Assembly: GCA_050694275.1 (NCBI GenBank)
Contig: JBOGXF010000134.1
Coordinates: 1-28,021, forward strand
Source of the DNA: JBOGXF01 sp050694275
GTDB lineage: Bacteria > Actinomycetota > CADDZG01 > WHSQ01
Direction of reading: 5' to 3'
Length of the DNA stretch: 28,021 nucleotides
Below are positions 23,864 through 28,021 of this stretch, piece by piece. Within the stretch, counting starts at the first letter, position 1; each line of letters begins with the position of its first letter. The notes under the pieces were generated by a model. The model saw nothing but the letters and a program-made list of their open reading frames with translations. It did no database searches and had not been told where the DNA came from. The translations under genes and the position numbers were made by a program.

Positions 23864-24143
23864 TGCTTCCTTTCGCGGTGGCATATCTCAGGAGCTCATT
23901 CTTGAGCCCCTCGGGCAAACCGCCCCGGACCCTCAGCCCGCGGGCCACCCGCCCCGAATCGAGGGCGGCCTCGACGCAGGACACTTCCGGGCACACGTAT
24001 GCGCCCCTGCCCGGCCGCCGCCCCCCAAGCCCGGATCGGTCCACGCTCACCGCTCCGTGGACGTCCCTGGCGACCCGGAGCAGCTCGGCCTGAGGTCTCT
24101 TCTTGCGACAGCCCGCACACGTCCTGATCGGGCCAGGAACCAT
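23832..24143 (-). CDS. ylxR: YlxR-family RNA-binding protein
   Basis: A 103-residue basic protein of the YlxR (DUF448) family. RTCAGCRKKRPQAELLRVAR is the family's CxxC-containing start, and GRGAYVC with a second cysteine follows, as in the known fold. It is nucleic-acid associated, and in some bacteria binds RNase P RNA or affects transcription. It lies between nusA and infB, its invariant place. Its last 32 bases overlap infB in another frame. The ATG at 24143 gives the normal N-terminus, with GGAAGG rather far upstream. Confidence 0.9.
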   Translation of the reverse strand: MVPGPIRTCAGCRKKRPQAELLRVARDVHGAVSVDRSGLGGRRPGRGAYVCPEVSCVEAALDSGRVARGLRVRGGLPEGLKNELLRYATAKGSNGQAKGSRGR

Positions 24144-24185
24144 CTTATTCGGCTCGACCTTCCGACTGACTACGCGGTCTTCCGA

Positions 24186-25355
24186 CTACGCCGTCTCCTC
24201 GGGCCGCGACGCCACGCTCTCCTCTGGCGGGGGGACTTCGCCCGAGACATCGGCCGCGACGTCCCCGGCCGGTTCCGGCGCGCCCGCCCCGTCCGTCGCG
24301 CCGGCCTGCGCCTCGGTCGCGGCCGCATCGGCCGCATCGCCGGCCGCCTCGGCCTCATGCCCCTGGCGCACCTGCGACTCCGACTTGATGTCCACCCGGA
24401 GCCCGGTGAGTCGTGCCGCCAGCCGGGCGTTCTGCCCCTCCTTACCGATGGCGAGCGAGAGCTGGTAGTCAGGCACGATCACGAGGGCGGTTTGCCCGTC
24501 GTCCTGGATGTGGACCTCTTTGACCTTCGCCGGCGACAGCGCGTTCGCGACGAAATCCTGGAGATCGTCGGTCCACTTGATGATGTCGATTTTCTCGCCC
24601 CTGAGCTCGTTCATCACCATCCGCACGCGCGATCCCTTCGACCCGACGCACGCACCGACCGCGTCGACGTTGCGATCGTTCGACGACACCGCGATCTTCG
24701 AGCGGTGCCCGGGCTCGCGGGCCACGGCCCTAATCTCAACCACGCCATCGAGGATCTCGGGGACCTCGAGCTCGAAAAGCCTCTTGATGAGGTTCGGATG
24801 AGTGCGCGACACGATGATCTGAGGGCCGCGCGAGGACTTTCGCACCTCGACGATGTACGCCTTCAAACGAGCGCCGTGCTCGTATCGCTCGTGAGGAATC
24901 TGCTCGTTCGGAGGCATCAGGGCCTCGGCCTTGCCCAGGTCGAGGATCGTGTAGCGATGGTCGTGCTGCTGCACGATGCCGGTAACGATGTCGCCCTCGC
25001 GCCCCGAATACTCGCCGAACGTGATGTCCCGCTCGGCCTCACGCAGGCTCTGGAGGATGACCTGCTTGGCCGTCTGGGCGGCGATGCGTCCGAAGTCGGC
25101 GGGGGTGTCCTCCCACTCTTTGATCAGAGTCTCTTCCTCGGTCTCGGGGTCGATCTCGACCTCGCGCGCGTACACGGCGACGTCGCCGGTAATGCGATCG
25201 ATCTCGGCACGCGCCGAACGCGTCTCGTCTTCCATCGCGTTCGTCATCCGCAGGTACGCGGACGCGAGCGCCCTCTCGATCGCCTCGACGAGTCTCTCGA
25301 ACGCGATACCCCGCTCGCGCTCGACCTCTCGCAGCGAGTCCATGGGGATCTTCAT
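24186..25355 (-). CDS. nusA: Transcription termination/antitermination factor NusA
   Basis: A 389-residue RNA polymerase partner controlling pausing and termination. The N-terminal RNAP-binding domain (1-130) is followed by S1 (GDIVTGIVQQHDHRYTILDL, about 130-200), KH1 (VGACVGSKGSRVRMVMNEL) and KH2 (LAIGKEGQNARLAARLTG). A low-complexity Ala/Glu/Pro tail of about 50 residues ends it; the proteobacterial acidic repeats are missing, as expected. The ATG at 25355 has AAAGGGAAG in front. It follows rimP by 22 bases and precedes ylxR by 42. Confidence 0.96.
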   Translation of the reverse strand: MKIPMDSLREVERERGIAFERLVEAIERALASAYLRMTNAMEDETRSARAEIDRITGDVAVYAREVEIDPETEEETLIKEWEDTPADFGRIAAQTAKQVILQSLREAERDITFGEYSGREGDIVTGIVQQHDHRYTILDLGKAEALMPPNEQIPHERYEHGARLKAYIVEVRKSSRGPQIIVSRTHPNLIKRLFELEVPEILDGVVEIRAVAREPGHRSKIAVSSNDRNVDAVGACVGSKGSRVRMVMNELRGEKIDIIKWTDDLQDFVANALSPAKVKEVHIQDDGQTALVIVPDYQLSLAIGKEGQNARLAARLTGLRVDIKSESQVRQGHEAEAAGDAADAAATEAQAGATDGAGAPEPAGDVAADVSGEVPPPEESVASRPEETA

Positions 25356-25377
25356 GCTGCTTCCCTTTCTCCGTATA

Positions 25378-25833
25378 TCACCATTCAAAGACCGTCCTCG
25401 CCGACTTCACCGCGTCGTACGGGACCTCAACCTCATCGTCGTCCAGCGACAAAAGGAACGAGCTCTCGTGCGCCTCGACCACCGTGCCCTCGAGGCGGTG
25501 ACTGTCGGGAACGAGACGATCCTTCGTCTTGACGATCACCCGCCGCCCCACCGAAAGCGTGAAGTGCTCCGGAGAGCGGAGGTTTCGCTCGAGGCCGGGC
25601 GAAGACACCTCGAGGGTGTAGCCGCCCGGGATCGGGTCTCTCAGATCGAGGCCGCGCGACAACTCCTCGGACACCTCGGTGACCGTTTCGAGATCGACCC
25701 CATCGTCGGCGTCGACGTAGACCCTGACGACTGCCCGGCCCGGCGATCCGCCGACCTCGACGTCCCACAGCCTCAAGGAGCGGCGCCGCGCGACGGCCTC
25801 GGCGAGGTCCCGGACCTCCTCCAGAGCGCCCAT
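25378..25833 (-). CDS. rimP: Ribosome maturation factor RimP
   Basis: A 151-residue protein for 30S maturation and the first gene of the rimP-nusA-ylxR-infB unit. Motifs match the family: LWDVEVGG, VRVYVDADDGVDLETVTEVSEELSR and YTLEVSSPGLERNLRSPEHF. The C-terminal SH3-like domain holds GTVVEAHESSFLLSL. The ATG at 25833 is preceded by GAGGAGGGGC, which overlaps an in-frame TTG at 25845; the ATG is favoured. This binding site is one copy of a duplicated segment in the leader that could control access (see findings). Confidence 0.93.
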   Translation of the reverse strand: MGALEEVRDLAEAVARRRSLRLWDVEVGGSPGRAVVRVYVDADDGVDLETVTEVSEELSRGLDLRDPIPGGYTLEVSSPGLERNLRSPEHFTLSVGRRVIVKTKDRLVPDSHRLEGTVVEAHESSFLLSLDDDEVEVPYDAVKSARTVFEW

Positions 25834-25851
25834 GCCCCTCCTCAAGAATGA

Positions 25852-25871
25852 AGCCCCTCCTGCGAGGGGCT
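25852..25871 (-). promoter_or_regulatory. Leader hairpin upstream of rimP
   Basis: AGCCCCTC (25852-25859) and GAGGGGCT (25864-25871) are perfect 8-base arms around CTGC. On the rimP transcript the structure ends about 18 bases before the start codon, and the TTCATTCTTG that follows is only mildly U-rich. Its first transcribed arm (AGCCCCTC) can also pair with the rimP ribosome binding site, which duplicates GAGGGGC. A terminator/attenuator or RBS switch is possible. Confidence 0.5.
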
Positions 25872-26001
25872 CCCGGCAAATCTCGTTCCCTGCTGCTTAC
25901 CCTGTCGTGCCTTATACGCGAAAGTCCTGCTCAGAGTAGATTTTGAGCTTACCACAGCGGTATCTCGTCGAAGGTGTCGCCGAACCCATGGGAGGACGTC
26001 A
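25872..26001. promoter_or_regulatory. Divergent promoter region between rimP and bL37
   Basis: The rimP operon runs left and bL37 right from this 130-base stretch, which is AT-richer than its surroundings around 25905-25955. A minus-strand TATAAG (25911-25916) and a plus-strand TAGATT (25937-25942) are possible -10 elements, but neither has a convincing -35. Promoters are expected here on position alone. Confidence 0.35.
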
Positions 26002-26085
26002 GTGGCAAAGAAATCTCGCAAGCGCCGGGCGCGCCGCAAGAGCAAGGCGAATCACGGGAAGCGACCGAACGCAGGGCGGAGGTAG
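26002..26085 (+). CDS. 50S ribosomal protein bL37 (27 residues)
   Basis: A 27-residue, very basic frame begins MAKKSRKRRARRK and contains SKANHGKRPNA, the ending I recall for the small actinobacterial ribosomal protein bL37 seen in mycobacterial 70S structures. GGGAGG lies six bases before the GTG at 26002, and a TAG ends it. The match of both the Lys/Arg N-terminus and the ANHGKRPN motif makes chance unlikely. It would bind 23S rRNA. A three-residue GRR extension follows the usual end. It is followed at 22 bases by the PASTA lipoprotein on the same strand. It supports an actinobacterial origin of the window. Confidence 0.88.
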   Translation: MAKKSRKRRARRKSKANHGKRPNAGRR

Positions 26086-26107
26086 GGGCGGGGCACGGAG
26101 GCAGAGC

Positions 26108-26428
26108 GTGGGAGCCCCGCGGCCGTCGAACCGGCTCGTCGCCGCGCTCGTCCTGCTCGCGCTGCTCGGGAGCGCGTGCAACGAGGGGACCGAGCCCCGC
26201 ATACAGGAGCAGACCGAAGAAAGCGACGAAGTCGTCGTGCCCGCCCTGTCCGGACGCGACGTGAAGGAAGCCAGGAATCTGCTCGAGGCCGCGGGATTCA
26301 GGGTCGAGGTCGAGCAGCAGGTCTTTCCCAACGCCGAGCCGGGCACGGTCGTAGACAGCGAGCCGAGCGAGGGAACGCTCGTCGAGGCGGGCTCGACCGT
26401 CACGATCACGATCGCCACACGCCGCTGA
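26108..26428 (+). CDS. Single-PASTA-domain lipoprotein
   Basis: A 106-residue exported protein. Residues 9-23 are a signal peptide (RLVAALVLLALLGSA) and Cys24 is a plausible lipidation site, though Gly at -3 is not the classic lipobox residue. An acidic spacer (NEGTEPRIQEQTEESDE) leads to one PASTA domain (about 41-104): VVVPALSGRDVKEARNLLEAAGF, then GTVVDSEPSEGTLVEAGSTVTI. PASTA domains bind peptidoglycan or muropeptides when attached to kinases and PBPs; a lone one on a lipoprotein has no defined job. GTG 26108 follows GGAGG by six bases, and a longer upstream frame would run through bL37. It ends 12 bases before palindrome E2' and converges on ispG. Confidence 0.82.
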   Translation: MGAPRPSNRLVAALVLLALLGSACNEGTEPRIQEQTEESDEVVVPALSGRDVKEARNLLEAAGFRVEVEQQVFPNAEPGTVVDSEPSEGTLVEAGSTVTITIATRR

Positions 26429-26439
26429 CCCCCCTCACA

Positions 26440-26490
26440 CGTTGAGTGGTCGCTCGGTGAGTCTGGAGCCGACTCAGCGACCAGTCGGCG
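26440..26490. repeat. 51-base palindromic element, copy E3 (overlaps the ispG 3' end)
   Basis: Same 13+25+13 layout as the other copies: left CGTTGAGTGGTCG (26440-26452), right CGACCAGTCGGCG (26478-26490). The arms match the consensus with a few changes. The core has its own dyad, TGAGTC/GACTCA (26458-26463 and 26471-26476). It lies 12 bases after the PASTA gene stop, and the ispG stop (26474-26476) falls within it. Confidence 0.75.
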
Positions 26491-27634
26491 GTTGGGTGGT
26501 CAGTGGGGCGCGGCGCCCGGCCCCCCTGACCACCACCGAGGCGCCCTCTTCGGTCCCGCCCGCAGCCCGGATCTCGGCCGCGATGCGCTCGGTCTCCTCG
26601 AGCAGCGCCTCGACGAGCCGGTCGTGCGGCACCCAGCCGATCTGCTTTCCCTTGGAGAAGAGGAGCCCGCGACCGGGACCGGCGGCGACGCCGATGTCTG
26701 CGTCGCGCGCCTCGCCGGGACCGTTCACCTCGCAGCCCATCACCGCGATCTGCATCGGCGGAAGATCCATCTTCTCGATCGCCGCCTCGACCTTGTTGGC
26801 AAGCTCGAAGACGTCCAGCTCCGCCCGCCCGCACGACGGGCACGCGACGAGATCGAACGAGTCATCGCGCAGACCGAGGGCCTGAAGGATCTGCTTTCCG
26901 AGCTTGACCTCCTCGACCGGGTCGGCGGTTAGAGACACGCGGATCGTGTCGCCGATGCCCTCGGCGAGAAGCGTGCCGAGACCGATCGAGGACTTGACCA
27001 CCCCCTGCTTGGGTGTCCCCGCCTCGGTCACCCCGAGATGGAACGGGACGTCGGTCTTGTCGGCGAGGAGGCGATAGGCGCGAATCATCTCGGGCACGTT
27101 TTGGTGCTTCACGGAGACCTTGATGGCGGAGACACCGTGCTGCTCGAGGAGCCCGATCTCGTTCAGCGCGCTCTCGACCAGGGCTTCGGCCGTCGGGCGT
27201 CCGTACTTGGCGACCAGCTTCTTGTCGAGCGAGCCCGCGTTCACCCCGATCCGGATCGGAGTGCCGCGCTCCTTGGCGGCCTCGGCGACCTCCTTGACGT
27301 GCTTCGGATTCCGCATGTTGCCGGGGTTGATGCGCAACCCTTGCACGCCCGCTTCGAGAGACATCATCGCCAGCCGAACCGAGAAATGGATGTCGGCGAT
27401 TATCGGCACGCCGCCTTCCTGCACGATCATCGGGAGTGCCCTGGCGTCGCCTTCGTGAGGGACCGCGACTCGGACGATGTCGGCCCCCTGAGTGGCGAGC
27501 TCGTGCACCTGGATGAGCGTCGCCTCGACATCATCGGTCTTGGTCGTCGTCATCGACTGGATCGAGACGGGGGCATCGGCTCCGATGGCGACGCGGCCGA
27601 CGTGTATCTGGCGGGTCTTCCTGCGCTCGTACAT
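26474..27634 (-). CDS. ispG: 4-hydroxy-3-methylbut-2-enyl diphosphate synthase (flavodoxin)
   Basis: A 386-residue iron-sulfur enzyme of the MEP isoprenoid pathway. The TIM-barrel domain (about 1-250) starts TRQIHVGRVAIGADAPVSIQSMT. The 4Fe-4S ligands are Cys265 and Cys268 (CPSCGR) and Cys301 (GCEVNGPGEA), with the glutamate of the last motif completing the site. The family ends near residue 360; the last 22 residues (from about 365, ASVVVRGAGRR and beyond) are encoded by two palindromes and look like an added tail. The ATG at 27634 has only a weak GGGA site. It follows rseP, with which it is commonly linked (dxr-rseP-ispG), across palindrome E2. Confidence 0.96.
   Translation of the reverse strand: MYERRKTRQIHVGRVAIGADAPVSIQSMTTTKTDDVEATLIQVHELATQGADIVRVAVPHEGDARALPMIVQEGGVPIIADIHFSVRLAMMSLEAGVQGLRINPGNMRNPKHVKEVAEAAKERGTPIRIGVNAGSLDKKLVAKYGRPTAEALVESALNEIGLLEQHGVSAIKVSVKHQNVPEMIRAYRLLADKTDVPFHLGVTEAGTPKQGVVKSSIGLGTLLAEGIGDTIRVSLTADPVEEVKLGKQILQALGLRDDSFDLVACPSCGRAELDVFELANKVEAAIEKMDLPPMQIAVMGCEVNGPGEARDADIGVAAGPGRGLLFSKGKQIGWVPHDRLVEALLEETERIAAEIRAAGGTEEGASVVVRGAGRRAPLTTQPPTGR
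26495..26534. repeat. Diverged fourth palindrome (E4) inside the ispG 3' end
   Basis: GGTGGTCAG (26495-26503) and CTGACCACC (26526-26534) are perfect 9-base inverted arms. After one mismatch GGGG (26505-26508) pairs with CCCC (26521-26524), so the stem has 13 pairs. It shares the GTGGTC/GACCAC core of the 51-base elements and starts next to copy E3. The whole element is coding sequence of ispG. Confidence 0.6.
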
Positions 27635-27659
27635 AGCGATCCCAGCCTAAAGGCCGCTT

Positions 27660-27710
27660 TGCCGAGTGGTCGCCACGCGCCCTCGGAGGGCGTTCTACGA
27701 CCACTCGGCA
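27660..27710. repeat. 51-base palindromic element, copy E2
   Basis: TGCCGAGTGGTCG (27660-27672) and CGACCACTCGGCA (27698-27710) are perfect 13-base inverted arms around a 25-base core; the inner 12 bases are identical to copy E1. The core has a different dyad, CGCCC-TCGGA-GGGCG (27678-27692). It lies six bases after the rseP stop and 26 bases before the ispG start. Confidence 0.85.
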
Positions 27711-27716
27711 GAAATT

Positions 27717-28021
27717 CTAGAAAGGCACCTCGATGGGACGCGCCAGGTCGAGGTAGAGCACCGCGAGGAAGAGGACCACGAAGAACGAGATGACCGCCGC
27801 GGCGATGGGAATGAGCTTTCGCACGTCGACGGTCCTGCCGGTCGCCGCCTCGTACGCGACGACGGCAAGGTGCCCGCCGTCCAGCGGCGGGAGCGGCAGC
27901 AGGTTCATCAAGCCGATGAAGATCGTGAGCCCCGCGATCCACTGAGCGAGACTGAGCAACCCTTGCTCGAGAGCCTGCCCCGCGATGCGGCCCGCGCCGA
28001 TCAGTCCCACCGGTCCTTCCG
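27717..28021 (-). CDS. rseP: RseP-type site-2 protease, C-terminal part (runs off right edge)
   Basis: About 101 C-terminal residues of an M50 zinc metalloprotease that cleaves membrane-embedded regulators such as anti-sigma factors. The visible part starts EGPVGLIGAGRIAGQ, as after the PDZ domain of S2P enzymes. It contains the second zinc motif region GLMNLLPLPPLDGGHL, whose Asp is the third zinc ligand, and a final membrane helix (IAAAVISFFVVLFLAVLYLDL). The first motif (HExxH) lies outside the window. The ispG neighbour fits the dxr-rseP-ispG cluster of actinobacteria, where it is also called Rip1. Confidence 0.92.
   Translation of the reverse strand, partial: EGPVGLIGAGRIAGQALEQGLLSLAQWIAGLTIFIGLMNLLPLPPLDGGHLAVVAYEAATGRTVDVRKLIPIAAAVISFFVVLFLAVLYLDLARPIEVPF

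Noticed and set aside
22433..25532. Plus-strand open frames of 490 and 558 codons opposite infB and nusA
   Set aside because: They mirror IF-2 and NusA codons; residue use is dominated by Arg, Gly, Asp and Leu with no motifs.
25834..26001. tRNA gene upstream of rimP, as metY in Enterobacteria
   Set aside because: No cloverleaf, T-loop GTTCGA-type sequence or CCA end could be found in this gap.
1..28021. CRISPR array, transposon or prophage
   Set aside because: No regularly spaced direct repeats, no transposase, integrase or phage genes were seen on either strand.

Overview
The window is GC-rich, densely coded chromosome from what looks like a member of the Actinobacteriota. The evidence is the gene order on the minus strand: rseP, ispG, then rimP-nusA-ylxR-infB-ylxP-rbfA-nrnA-truB-ribF-rpsO-pnp-M16 peptidase-dapB-dapA-rnj-ftsK-HTH/RodZ-like-rimO-pgsA-cinA-thpR. 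Further support comes from an RNase J instead of RNase E and a tiny gene for the actinobacterial ribosomal protein bL37. The class cannot be fixed by eye; the absence of recA after cinA/thpR and the copC locus at the left end suggest a lineage outside the well-studied Streptomyces/Mycobacterium groups. No transposase, integrase, tRNA, rRNA or CRISPR array was seen.

Layout from right to left, which is the direction of most transcription. The right edge holds the C-terminal end of the RseP-type site-2 protease, followed by ispG (isoprenoid MEP pathway). Between rimP and ispG lies a short plus-strand island with bL37 and a single-PASTA lipoprotein. The next block (25.8-17.9 kb) makes and modifies the translation apparatus: rimP, nusA, ylxR, infB, ylxP, rbfA, nrnA, truB, ribF, rpsO, pnp. 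Then come an M16 peptidase, dapB, a lipoprotein and dapA (lysine/diaminopimelate pathway), rnj (RNA decay), ftsK (chromosome segregation), a RodZ-like HTH membrane protein and rimO (uS12 methylthiolation). A second plus-strand island (4.6-5.7 kb) with a CPBP-family membrane protease and a 75-residue unknown protein separates rimO from pgsA-cinA-thpR. The left end carries a His-rich membrane protein, CopC and the start of a polytopic membrane protein, which together look like a copper-handling cluster.

Gene packing is very tight: seven neighbouring pairs overlap by exactly four bases (GTGA six times, ATGA once), implying translational coupling. The least ordinary signal is a family of 51-base intergenic palindromes at 5357-5407, 26440-26490 and 27660-27710. 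All three share almost the same 13-base arms (GAGTGGTCG/CGACCACTC core) but have unrelated 25-base cores that carry their own inner dyads. A diverged fourth relative abuts the second copy, and these two together encode the last 22 residues of IspG. A second notable signal is a duplicated GCCCCTCCT segment in the rimP leader that could form mutually exclusive hairpins, one of which covers the ribosome binding site.
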